Numbered from the stretch's first letter, positions 1-6,606 are shown. The stretch is 14,721 bases of DNA from Burkholderiales bacterium (GCA_019234745.1 JAFAKZ010000201.1:1-14721); one strand, 5' to 3'. Translations and numbers: made by a program. The notes: generated from the sequence alone by a model not told the origin.

Positions 1-326
1 GCCGCATCCGCTGGATCAGCGCCAGCGTGGGCGACACGATCAAGATGTTCCCCATCGAGCAGATTCTGTTCTTCGAATCGGACGAAAAATATACGCGCGT
101 GGTGTCGGTTGACGACGAGGCGCACGTACGCAAGCCGCTCAAGGAACTGATCGCCGGACTCGATCCCGACCTGTTCTGGCAGATACACCGCGGCGTGGTC
201 GTGCGCGCCGACGCCATCGCCCGCGCACGCCGCGACGAACTGGGCCGTGTGACGGTGGAATTGCGTGGGCGCAACGAGAAGCTGAAAGTGAGTCAGGCTT
301 ATGCTTGGCGGTTCAAGGCGATGTAG
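1..326 (+). CDS. LytTR-type response regulator, C-terminal part (5' truncated by window edge)
   Basis: The reading frame is open from base 3 and ends with TAG at 324-326, so only the last 107 or so residues are present. The visible protein is almost exactly one LytTR DNA-binding domain: it starts RIRWISASVGDTIKM, followed by the family's typical 'I-x-x-I-L-F-F-E-S-D-E-K-Y-T' strand, then FWQIHRGVVV (the F-x-x-I-H-R-x-x-x-V block) and a final strand pair near LKVSQAY. In this family (LytR/AlgR type) the domain sits behind a receiver domain that is phosphorylated by a sensor kinase, and it binds promoter direct repeats; the receiver domain would lie left of the window and cannot be seen. A GTG at 27 could be read as a start, but the conserved first strand lies upstream of it, so it is internal. 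Target genes are unknown. Confidence 0.85.
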   Translation, partial: RIRWISASVGDTIKMFPIEQILFFESDEKYTRVVSVDDEAHVRKPLKELIAGLDPDLFWQIHRGVVVRADAIARARRDELGRVTVELRGRNEKLKVSQAYAWRFKAM

Positions 327-377
327 GTGGCTTTCCATCGTACGATCCACGAAAGTGGCAGGCACGCGCGGACGGCT

Positions 378-404
378 CCTTCCCCTTGCTTGCAGGGGGG
401 AAGG
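378..404. repeat. REP-like hairpin, copy 1
   Basis: CCTTCCCC at 378-385 pairs perfectly with GGGGAAGG at 397-404 around an 11-base loop, followed by a G-rich tail (GGGTGGGATGGGGGTGG) up to about 419. The tail's reverse complement resembles the C-rich sequence leading into copy 2, so the two copies form an inverted pair. This is typical of REP/BIME-type intergenic repeats; family membership is inferred. Confidence 0.6.
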
Positions 405-508
405 GTGGGATGGGGGTGGTGTCCAAGACCTCTGATCTATTTGGAACCCGACGCAGGCAATAAGCCGAAGTGTTTGAGACGCGACTACGTCGCCTACCCC
501 CACCCTAA

Positions 509-534
509 CCCTCCCCCTGACTACAAGGGGAGGG
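509..534. repeat. REP-like hairpin, copy 2 (inverted relative to copy 1)
   Basis: CCCTCCCC at 509-516 pairs with GGGGAGGG at 527-534 around a 10-base loop. It is preceded by a C-rich arm (CCCCCACCCTAACC, from 497) that mirrors the G-rich tail of copy 1. The two units together span about 378-537 and look like one REP doublet. Confidence 0.6.
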
Positions 535-686
535 GACTGGTCAGCAGTACGTTACGATTCTTGTCCCAAATAACAGTTATTACCGCGACACCCACCGACC
601 CACGGCCTTCCCCCATGCTGCGGTGCATGGTGTAATACCGCCGCCGCGCCGGCCCGGCGTATACGATTGCTAGCGGAGAACCCTTC

Positions 687-1787
687 ATGAGCACCCTGCG
701 CGCCGCGTTCCGGCTTGTCGCCCCCTTGTTTGCCACCGGCCTCGCCTTCGCCGCCCAGGCCGCCGGCAACGTCAATGTCTACAACTGGAACGACTACATC
801 GCTGACGACACGATCGCGAACTTCCAGAAGGCCACGGGCACTAAGGTCAAGTACGACCTGTACGACAGCATCGACACCCTGCAGTCCAAGATCCTGACGG
901 GCAATTCGGGCTACGACGTGGTCTACCCCTCGTCCGACTACGCCGGCAAGTGGATCAAGGCGGGCGTGTTCAAACCGCTCGACAAGAGCAAGCTACCCAA
1001 CCTCGCCAACCTGAACCCCGCCTTTTTCAGCAAGCTGGAAGCGGTCGACCCGGGCAACAAATACCTGGTCCCCTATATGTGGGGCACCATGGCCTTCGGC
1101 ATCAATGCGGACAAGGTCAAGCAGGCGCTGGGCAAGGAGCCGATGCCGGCAGACGCTTGGGAGCTGGTGTTCAACCCCAAGTACACCCACCTGCTCAAGG
1201 GCTGCGGCATCTCCTACATCACCATGTCGAAGAACCTGTTCGCCATGGTCAACGTCTATAAGGGCCGCCAGGCGAACGATTTCTCCGCCGCTGCCGTGGC
1301 CGACGACCTGGCCGTGCTTAAAGGCATCCGCAGCGACGTGCGCGTATTCAACGACTCGCCAATCGACCTGCTGGCCAACGGCGACGTATGCGTGGGCCTG
1401 GCCTACAACGGCGACGTCTACAATGCGAAGGACCGCGCCGCCGCCGCGCACAAGCCGCAGAACATCGAATACATCGTGCCGCAGAAGGGCACCATCCTGT
1501 GGATCGACGTGATGGCGATCCCCAAGGATTCGAAGAACGGCGACAACGCCTACGCCTGGATCAACAATATCCTGGACCCGAAGGTGGTGGCCGCCATCTC
1601 GAACAAGGTGAACTACGCCAACCCGAACGCCAAGGCCTCGGCCCTGGTCAACCCCAAGCTAACCAAGGACGCGAAGATTTACCTGGATGAGGCCTCACTG
1701 AAGAGCTTGCAGCCCTTGGGGGCGATTGAATTGCCGGTGCAGACGGCGCTGCAGCGGGCGTTTGATCAGTTTAAGGCGGCGAAGTAA
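687..1787 (+). CDS. Polyamine ABC transporter periplasmic substrate-binding protein (PotF/SpuD-like)
   Basis: A 366-residue secreted protein that should bind putrescine or spermidine in the periplasm. The N-terminus is a signal peptide (basic start, hydrophobic stretch about 7-23, AxA-type cleavage near AQAA). The mature protein begins NVNVYNWNDYIADDTI, which matches the PotF/PotD family start, with the W34-N35-D36-Y37 block at the ligand-binding position. Later comes DLLANGDVCVGLAYNGDV, where PotF has W-A-G-D: the acidic D243 is kept but the aromatic is Y240 rather than Trp. W272-I273-D274 matches the F-x-D ligand contact region. Length is normal for the family. No permease or ATPase genes follow; a strong terminator comes 13 bases after the stop, so this is a lone binding protein here. 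GGAGAA at about 675-680 supports the ATG. Family assignment is firm; which polyamine is bound is not known. Confidence 0.9.
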   Translation: MSTLRAAFRLVAPLFATGLAFAAQAAGNVNVYNWNDYIADDTIANFQKATGTKVKYDLYDSIDTLQSKILTGNSGYDVVYPSSDYAGKWIKAGVFKPLDKSKLPNLANLNPAFFSKLEAVDPGNKYLVPYMWGTMAFGINADKVKQALGKEPMPADAWELVFNPKYTHLLKGCGISYITMSKNLFAMVNVYKGRQANDFSAAAVADDLAVLKGIRSDVRVFNDSPIDLLANGDVCVGLAYNGDVYNAKDRAAAAHKPQNIEYIVPQKGTILWIDVMAIPKDSKNGDNAYAWINNILDPKVVAAISNKVNYANPNAKASALVNPKLTKDAKIYLDEASLKSLQPLGAIELPVQTALQRAFDQFKAAK

Positions 1788-1800
1788 CTCGGACCGTATC

Positions 1801-1830
1801 TAAAAAGGAGTGCTAGTGCACTCCTTTTTA
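1801..1830 (+). terminator. Rho-independent terminator after the polyamine-binding gene
   Basis: A perfect 13-bp stem (TAAAAAGGAGTGC at 1801-1813 with its complement at 1818-1830), a TAGT loop, and a run of five T at 1825-1829. The matching A run on the left arm means it could also work for transcription from the right. Confidence 0.92.
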
Positions 1831-1883
1831 TTTACAACATCCAAAACAATTCAGGTTGATGTAATGCTATTTAGGGGTTGTCT

Positions 1884-2864
1884 ATGTTATTTCGAATATT
1901 GGCTCTGGTCATTGCTTGTTTCTTGAGTTCGCCGTCTGTTCGGGCGGCGGGTTTTGATTGTAGCAAGGCGGCTGAGGGTATCGAAAAACTAATATGTGCG
2001 GATCCAGAGTTGTCCAGGCTGGATAGTGATTTGAATGCAGTTTTCCGATCAAAAAGTGGGCGCTTAGCGCACGAATACTGCGTGGCTCAATCTAATTGGA
2101 TTCAGAGGCGAGATGCCTGTAAGGACAGACTCTGCGTTAAGGGCTTGTATGAAACTCGCATAAACAATATTTCGACCGTCGGGAAAGCCGCAAAGGATCT
2201 CGGGATTGCCATTGATCTGTGCGATCAGCAGAATCCTACCGTTTTTGACATTAAGACGTGGCCGGCCGACCCGAGTCAGAAAATTGTCGTGATTGCCAAT
2301 CCCGCGAAAGATGCTGGTGATGATGTTGTCTATGACCTATATCTGCTTGTCCAGAATGGTTCTGATGGAAAGATTCTGCGAAAGGCGATAGATAAGAAGA
2401 TAATAAATCTTAGCAAAATGGATGAGTATACATCAGATGATATGGGAAGCGTATGGATTGACACTGCAAATTATGCCATAAAGAAGGGGAAGAGGGCTTT
2501 AGGGGTTCGCATTGTAAGTGGGCATTCGGGGAATCCGACGGTAAGTCATGAATCGCTGTATCTGTTTGATTTCCAAGATCCGAAAATGCCGCCTGTTCTT
2601 AATATGATCTCCTCAGTGTCCAGCGGGGCAACGGGAACGAATGAAGCCTGTTTCTCAAGTGAATGGGATAGAACAATTGCGATTGGCCAAAATGCGACAA
2701 ACGGATATTTCGATTTGATCGTCACAGAAAAGTCAATGGAGGGCACAGACGGCGAAACTATGGAAGATGGCAACATTGACTGTGCGTCAACGACGAGTTC
2801 CAAGAAATATACCTTGCGCTTTGATGGTGCGCACTATGTCGTGCCGCCTGATTTAAAGCGTTGA
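1884..2864 (+). CDS. Secreted protein with N-terminal LprI-like (DUF1311) domain, C-terminal part of unknown function
   Basis: A 326-residue protein. I start it at ATG 1884 because AGGGG (1873-1877) is 6 bases upstream; the in-frame TTG at 1878 abuts that site and is too close. A signal peptide (MLFRILALVIACFL..., cleavage near VRAA-G) is followed by a compact Cys-rich domain of about 80 residues with the LprI-type pattern: FDCSKA, E-x-x-IC, LSRLDSDLN, then Q-x-x-W-x-x-R-x-x-C, a further Cys, and Y-x-x-RI. That domain is named for a mycobacterial lysozyme inhibitor and is common in secreted proteobacterial proteins of unknown role. Residues from about 100 on have no family I recognise; they look like a beta-rich soluble domain with a few Cys. 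Composition is striking: about 45% GC by eye against 60-65% around it, with A/T-ending codons, suggesting recent acquisition. It stands alone between two terminator-like hairpins. Confidence 0.7.
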   Translation: MLFRILALVIACFLSSPSVRAAGFDCSKAAEGIEKLICADPELSRLDSDLNAVFRSKSGRLAHEYCVAQSNWIQRRDACKDRLCVKGLYETRINNISTVGKAAKDLGIAIDLCDQQNPTVFDIKTWPADPSQKIVVIANPAKDAGDDVVYDLYLLVQNGSDGKILRKAIDKKIINLSKMDEYTSDDMGSVWIDTANYAIKKGKRALGVRIVSGHSGNPTVSHESLYLFDFQDPKMPPVLNMISSVSSGATGTNEACFSSEWDRTIAIGQNATNGYFDLIVTEKSMEGTDGETMEDGNIDCASTTSSKKYTLRFDGAHYVVPPDLKR

Positions 2865-2868
2865 CCAA

Positions 2869-2901
2869 GTAGGGCGGTTTGGCTTTATCAACCCGTCCTA
2901 C
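2869..2901. terminator. Probable bidirectional terminator hairpin between convergent genes
   Basis: GTAGGGCGGTTTG (2869-2881) faces CAACCCGTCCTAC (2889-2901) with 11 of 13 positions matching, around a short TTTATC-type loop. It sits 4 bases past the LprI-like gene's stop and 13 bases before the convergent AraC-GyrI gene's stop. There is no long T run, so termination is inferred from position and fold. Its GTAGGGCG outer end is shared with the larger inverted repeat at 3908-4010. Confidence 0.5.
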
Positions 2902-2914
2902 AAAGGTGCGCCGG

Positions 2915-3799
2915 TTACCCCTTCACCGGCACATAAATATCCGTCCGCAACTCCGCCGGCGGCGTGGTGTGCGGATTGTTCACATACACCTCGATGCACG
3001 GCGCCATGCGGATGATGTCGTGGTTGGCCGGCATCCAGTCGTAGCGGATGGCGTTCCAGCTTTGCCATAGCGTGTCGTACGGCCCCATATGCACGAAGCG
3101 GGCGAAGCGGCCGCCGGGCATGTTTTCTACCGCAATCTCTCCGCTGGCCTCGGTGGGCGCCTTGAGCGTGACGGCGGCGGCGAAGCTGGCGTTGGGGTCG
3201 TTTGGGCCTTGCGGCGGTTGCGGGCAGAAGCCGATGCTCTCGACCACCGAGGGCCATAACCCCTTGTCGCCCAACCATGCGCCGAGGGCGTCGAAGGCGC
3301 TGCGTGCTGCTTCTGCGAAGGTGTTGTCCTTCATCCCCTTGCGGGTGACGGTGTAGAGCGTAATCGCGTCGCGTTCGACGTATTCGCAATCGATAGCCAT
3401 GGTTGTAGTCCTCCTGGGGTTGCCGTGCTGCAAGCACGGGAAATCATCAAACCCGACCACATAACGCAGCTGCCGTAGCCGTTTCGGCGTCATGCCGAAC
3501 TGGCGGCGAAAGGCACGATGGAAGGCGCTGACATCGTCGTAACCTACCTGCACGGCAATCAGCCCGATGGCTCGATCCGTCTGGATCAGCCGCCGCCGTG
3601 CTTCGTCTAGCCGCACCCGACCCAGGTACTCCCCCAACGATTCGCCCGCCATGCGGCGGAATACACGGTGGAAGTGCGCGGGCGACAGGTGCGCCGCCTC
3701 CGCCAGTTCGTCCAGTTTCCACGGTTTGAGCCAGTTGGTGGCGATGCGGAGCTTGGCGCGGTTGATGCTCTGGCGATAGCGTTGCGTTGTGTCGTTCAT
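2915..3799 (-). CDS. AraC-family transcriptional regulator with C-terminal GyrI-like effector-binding domain
   Basis: A 294-residue, two-domain regulator. Residues about 10-110 form an AraC-type double helix-turn-helix: the first helix pair is LDELAEAAHLSPAHFHRVFR, the second lies at IAVQVGYDDVSAFHRAFRR and ends FGMTPKRLR, as is typical. Residues about 134-294 form a GyrI-like (AraC effector-binding/SOUL-like) domain, recognisable from the repeated strand pattern and the ARFVHMGPYDTLWQSWNAI block that precedes the conserved P-C-I-E-V-Y end. In this order (HTH first, ligand domain second) the family contains drug- or small-molecule-responsive regulators; the ligand here is unknown. A strong internal Shine-Dalgarno site and ATG at the domain boundary are listed separately. 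The neighbour upstream on the same strand is a LysR gene about 215 bases away, separated by a long inverted repeat, so this gene probably has its own promoter. Confidence 0.88.
   Translation of the reverse strand: MNDTTQRYRQSINRAKLRIATNWLKPWKLDELAEAAHLSPAHFHRVFRRMAGESLGEYLGRVRLDEARRRLIQTDRAIGLIAVQVGYDDVSAFHRAFRRQFGMTPKRLRQLRYVVGFDDFPCLQHGNPRRTTTMAIDCEYVERDAITLYTVTRKGMKDNTFAEAARSAFDALGAWLGDKGLWPSVVESIGFCPQPPQGPNDPNASFAAAVTLKAPTEASGEIAVENMPGGRFARFVHMGPYDTLWQSWNAIRYDWMPANHDIIRMAPCIEVYVNNPHTTPPAELRTDIYVPVKG
3398..3415 (-). promoter_or_regulatory. Strong internal ribosome-binding site and ATG at the HTH/GyrI domain boundary
   Basis: On the minus strand AGGAGG (3415-3410) stands 9 bases ahead of an ATG (3400-3398) that is in frame with the AraC-GyrI gene and would start a free 161-residue GyrI-like protein (MAIDCEYVERD...). 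It is the best Shine-Dalgarno match of any start in this part of the window. Use as a start is inferred. Confidence 0.55.
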
Positions 3800-3907
3800 G
3801 GTTTGTCCATGCTGCTAGTCTAGGCGGCGAGTGCGACGGAAAATGTGCTGACCTTGCTCAGTTGCTGCCGCTGTTGCCTACCAATACACCTTGCCGCATC
3901 CAGTGTC

Positions 3908-4010
3908 GTAGGGCGTAACAGCGAAGTCGTTACGCCGCATGGATTGGCTAAAGTCTCACGATCTTGCGCGATGAAACATCCGGCGTAACGACTTCGCTGT
4001 TACGCCCTAC
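3908..4010. repeat. Perfect 30-bp inverted repeat, each arm with its own palindrome
   Basis: Bases 3908-3937 and 3981-4010 are exact reverse complements over 30 bp, separated by 43 bases. Each arm contains a smaller palindrome, GGCGTAAC - 9 bases - GTTACGCC. The outer ends read GTAGGGCG. The right arm ends only 3 bases past the LysR stop codon, so a transcript of that gene would fold into a large hairpin. It resembles a REP doublet (REPIN-like) that also serves as terminator; the family is inferred. Confidence 0.75.
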
Positions 4011-4013
4011 AAA

Positions 4014-4928
4014 TCATCGTACGCCCGAGCCTGCAATTCCCTTGCGCCAGAGTTCGCCAATCCCCCGCGCCGCCTCCAGCACTGCATCGCGCGCCACATC
4101 GGGCCGCTTGCCCGCGCGGTAGGCCATCATCACTTCCCAATGCCATGCCGGCATATCTGCCACGCTCAACTGCACCAGCCGCCCAGCCTGCAAGTCGCCC
4201 AGCATGGTGATGGCCGGGGCGATCACGACGAAGCCGTGCTCTAGCGCCAGCTCGCGCGCCGTCGTGGCGGGCTGGTTGCTGTGCAGCGGCAGGTGGGCGG
4301 GGCGGTGCTGGCGTAGCAGGTGGATCAGCGCTTCGGCGTCCGCGCCCCACCATTGTGGGGAGAGGCGCAGGACGGCCAATTCCGCCATGGTGATGGACGT
4401 TTGCCGCGCAACCGGATGGTCGGCAGAGGCCATGGCGACGATAGGGGAGTCCGCAATCACTTCCAGCTGAATGCCCGTGATGGTGGGCCGGTTGAGCACG
4501 AAGGCGACCTTGATGCGGCCGCTCAGCACGCGTTCCATCAGCTCGGGCGAGTGGTCGACCTGGCAGACCAGCTCGATATGGCTCTCGGCCAGCGCGGCGA
4601 TCAGGGGGCTGAATACCAGGGAGGCGAGCGAGGGAGGGCAGCCGATGCGCGCTTCGGGCAGGGCGGGTGCACCCTGGATTGCCCGGCGGCCCTGGTCCAG
4701 CTCGCCCAAGGCGCGGCGTACCGATTCCAAATAGGTGGTGCAGGCGGGCGTGGGCACGGCGCCGCGGCGGTGGCGCTGGAACAGTGATACGCCGAGTGCG
4801 TCCTCCAGCTGTGCAATGCGCTGGCTTACCTGTGGCTGCGACCAGCCGCGCGCGGCGGCGGCCTGGCTGAAGCTGCCGCGCTCGGCCACGTCCAGCAGCA
4901 GGGCCAGGTCGTTAAGCTGGATAGACAT
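4014..4928 (-). CDS. LysR-family transcriptional regulator
   Basis: A 304-residue LysR-type regulator, normal for the family. Residues about 4-63 are the winged helix-turn-helix: LALLLDVAERGSFSQAAAAR, then the recognition helix around WSQPQVSQRIAQLEDALG and SLFQRHRRG. Residues about 90-295 form the periplasmic-binding-protein-like effector domain (IGCPPSLASLVFSPLIAAL...), in which the inducer binds; the effector cannot be told from sequence. AAGGA five to six bases before the ATG gives a good ribosome-binding site. It is divergent from the GNAT gene at 5031 with about 100 bases between, the usual arrangement for a LysR protein and a regulated neighbour, so control of the GNAT (and perhaps dapA-ddl) is a reasonable guess. 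The spacing motif TTCCTTATAAGAA overlaps its own ribosome-binding site, which would suit autorepression. Confidence 0.9.
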   Translation of the reverse strand: MSIQLNDLALLLDVAERGSFSQAAAARGWSQPQVSQRIAQLEDALGVSLFQRHRRGAVPTPACTTYLESVRRALGELDQGRRAIQGAPALPEARIGCPPSLASLVFSPLIAALAESHIELVCQVDHSPELMERVLSGRIKVAFVLNRPTITGIQLEVIADSPIVAMASADHPVARQTSITMAELAVLRLSPQWWGADAEALIHLLRQHRPAHLPLHSNQPATTARELALEHGFVVIAPAITMLGDLQAGRLVQLSVADMPAWHWEVMMAYRAGKRPDVARDAVLEAARGIGELWRKGIAGSGVR

Positions 4929-5030
4929 AAATATTCCTTATAAGAACTATAACAGCCATGTGGTTTCCGTGGGGTCATTGTAGGGAGAGAATGCAGCCAT
5001 TGCCAAACCAATCTGCCGCGCCCGAACAAT
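4929..5030. promoter_or_regulatory. Divergent intergenic region between the LysR and GNAT genes
   Basis: The first 25 bases are AT-rich, unlike the surroundings. They contain CTTATAAG (4937-4944), a perfect 8-bp palindrome inside the near-palindrome TTCCTTATAAGAA, and TATAAC (4948-4953), a good -10 match on the plus strand, though no matching -35 is clear. LysR proteins bind such dyads, but this assignment is only positional. Confidence 0.35.
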
Positions 5031-5693
5031 ATGCCGAACCGCAGCCAGCACAGCACGACGCAAACCGCCCGCCTGGTCCTCCGTGCCCCGACCGAGGCCG
5101 ACCTGGACGTACTGTTCGATATCTACGGCGACCCGGCTACGCAACGCTTCAACCCCATGGGTGCCATGAGTAACCGCGATGCGGCCGGCCATATGCTGTG
5201 GCGCTGGCAGCTGCACTGGATGCGCCACGGCTTTGGCATCTGGGCCATTGCCCTGCGCGACGAGCCGCAAACGGTGGTGGGCTTCGGCGGCGTGGCCTGG
5301 CGCGAGGGCAAGGATGGCGAGCAGCTCAGCCTGCATGTTCACCTGCGTGCCGATATGGCCGGTTTCGGTTTCGCCACGGAAGTAGGCGACGCCGCCCTGG
5401 TACTGGCTGAATGCCATGCGCCGTTCGAGCCGGTAAGCGCCAGCGTGGTACCCGGCCACTATGCCGCCATCGGCGTGCTGCGCAAGCTGGGCTTCCGCGC
5501 CGTGGGCCAGGTGCAGGACCTGCCCTGGCTGCCGGCCAAGACGCACTACCTGGCCGATACGGTGCGCACGCAAGGCATGAATGAGGCGGCTGTCGGCTTC
5601 CGTGCCGTGGGCAAGCAGATGTCGTCCAGTGAGACCGTTGCGATGCCTGCCGCCGCCAACAGCGCACACGCCGCCGTGTTGATGACACGTTGA
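5031..5693 (+). CDS. GNAT-family N-acetyltransferase (RimJ/RimL-like)
   Basis: A 220-residue protein with the hallmark order of RimL-type GNATs: TARLVLRAPTEADLDVLFDI at the start, FGIWAIALRDEPQTVVGFGG (strands 2-4), the acetyl-CoA pyrophosphate-loop region at MAGFGFATEVGDAALVLAE (in place of the usual W/R-G-x-G-x-A-T-E), and AAIGVLRKLGFRAVG at the end of the fold. The family moves an acetyl group from acetyl-CoA to an amine, often a protein N-terminus or small molecule; the substrate is unknown. The last 35 or so residues extend past the fold and look disordered. The start is not well supported: no good Shine-Dalgarno lies before ATG 5031, while a better one (AGGGA, 4982-4986) precedes an ATG at 4991 in a different frame. 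ATG 5031 gives the usual GNAT N-terminus, so I keep it. dapA begins 40 bases after the stop on the same strand. Confidence 0.82.
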   Translation: MPNRSQHSTTQTARLVLRAPTEADLDVLFDIYGDPATQRFNPMGAMSNRDAAGHMLWRWQLHWMRHGFGIWAIALRDEPQTVVGFGGVAWREGKDGEQLSLHVHLRADMAGFGFATEVGDAALVLAECHAPFEPVSASVVPGHYAAIGVLRKLGFRAVGQVQDLPWLPAKTHYLADTVRTQGMNEAAVGFRAVGKQMSSSETVAMPAAANSAHAAVLMTR

Positions 5694-5733
5694 TTCCTCG
5701 TGGGCCGAAGCAGCGCCCGGCTACAGGCATACC

Positions 5734-6606
5734 ATGCGATTTTCCGGCTCCATCCCTGCACTGATCACCCCATTTCGCGGCGAAGACGTCGACTACGCGG
5801 CCTTCGCCCGCCTGGTCGAATGGCATATCGATGAGGGTAGCGACGGCCTTGTCATCGCCGGCACGACGGGTGAAGCCCCAACGCTGACCGATGACGAGCT
5901 GCACCGCTGCATCGCGCTTGCCGTGGACGTCGCGCGCTTCCGCATTCCCATCATTGCTGGCGCGAGCTCCAACTGCACGCGCGAGGCCATCGTCCGTACG
6001 GCGCTGGCGCGCGACGCCGGTGCCGATGCGGTACTGCACGCCGCGGGTTATTACAACAAGCCCACGCAGGCGCAGGTGATCGGGCACTTCCAGCGCGTGG
6101 ACGCGGCTTCCGCCTTGCCCATCCTGGTCTACAACGTGCCCTCGCGCACGGGCATCGAGTTCAGCACCGATACCATCGTGGCGCTGGCCGAGCTGCCCAA
6201 GGTGCAGGGGATCAAGGATGCGACCGGCAATGTGGGGCGGCTCAGCGAGCAGCGCCTGCGCATTACGAAGCCGTTCGACTACCTGTCGGGCGACGATGCC
6301 ACGGCGCTGGGCTATCTGGCCCACGGTGGGGCAGGGTGCATCTCCGTCACGGCCAACGTGGTACCGCGCCTCTACGCAGCCTTCATCCGGGCCGGTGTGG
6401 AAGGCGACTTCCGCCGTGCCCGCGAGTTGAACGAGAAGATGGCCACGCTGCACGCCGCGCTGTTCTTCGAATCCAGCCCCGGTGGCGCCAAGTACGCATT
6501 GTCGCGCCTGGGCATGAGCGAAGACAGCCTGCGCCTGCCCATGACATCCGTCAGCGAAGCGGCGAGGGCGCGCATCGATGCCGCCCTGGCTTGTGCCACC
6601 GCCTAG
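5734..6606 (+). CDS. dapA: 4-hydroxy-tetrahydrodipicolinate synthase (DapA)
   Basis: A 290-residue TIM-barrel Schiff-base aldolase. It condenses pyruvate with aspartate-4-semialdehyde in the cytoplasm, the first committed step to diaminopimelate (peptidoglycan) and lysine. All catalytic residues fall at the same numbers as in the E. coli enzyme: T44-T45 in GTTGE, Y107 in YYNKP, Y133 in YNVPSRTG, R138 in the same motif (it binds the substrate carboxylate), and the Schiff-base lysine K161 in GIKDATG. The E. coli enzyme has GIKEATG there, so E is replaced by D. Retained R138 favours true DapA over N-acetylneuraminate lyase or other family members. The ribosome-binding site is weak (ACAGGC region). 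The next gene, ddl, begins 18 bases downstream on the same strand, so the two probably form one transcript. In many relatives dapA sits elsewhere, beside bamC, so a second paralogue remains possible. Confidence 0.9.
   Translation: MRFSGSIPALITPFRGEDVDYAAFARLVEWHIDEGSDGLVIAGTTGEAPTLTDDELHRCIALAVDVARFRIPIIAGASSNCTREAIVRTALARDAGADAVLHAAGYYNKPTQAQVIGHFQRVDAASALPILVYNVPSRTGIEFSTDTIVALAELPKVQGIKDATGNVGRLSEQRLRITKPFDYLSGDDATALGYLAHGGAGCISVTANVVPRLYAAFIRAGVEGDFRRARELNEKMATLHAALFFESSPGGAKYALSRLGMSEDSLRLPMTSVSEAARARIDAALACATA

Larger units (their letters stand above)
327..686. other. Gene-free intergenic stretch with REP-like repeats and the polyamine-binding gene's 5' region
   Basis: These 360 bases hold no convincing gene; open frames across it read through repeat DNA and give low-complexity, Pro/Arg-rich peptides. 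The left two thirds contain two GC-rich hairpins in opposite orientation (listed separately) with a 13-bp palindrome, GCGAC-TAC-GTCGC, at 481-493 between them. A second 13-bp palindrome, AATAAC-A-GTTATT, lies at 569-581 and could be an operator for the gene at 687. No well-spaced -35/-10 pair stands out. The ribosome-binding site for the next gene is modest (GGAGAA, about 675-680). Confidence 0.6.

Noticed and set aside
327..635. An open frame through the intergenic repeats, right after the LytTR stop
   Set aside because: It reads through the two REP-like hairpins and yields a Pro/Arg/Gly-rich peptide with no domain and no ribosome-binding site.
1878..1886. TTG at 1878 as the start of the LprI-like gene
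   Set aside because: It abuts the AGGGG site with no spacer; ATG 1884 has a 6-base spacer and begins a good signal peptide.
3908..4010. Two 30-base units spaced by 43 bases, the size range of a CRISPR repeat-spacer
   Set aside because: The units are inverted, not direct, there are only two, and no cas gene is near. A REP-type doublet explains them better.
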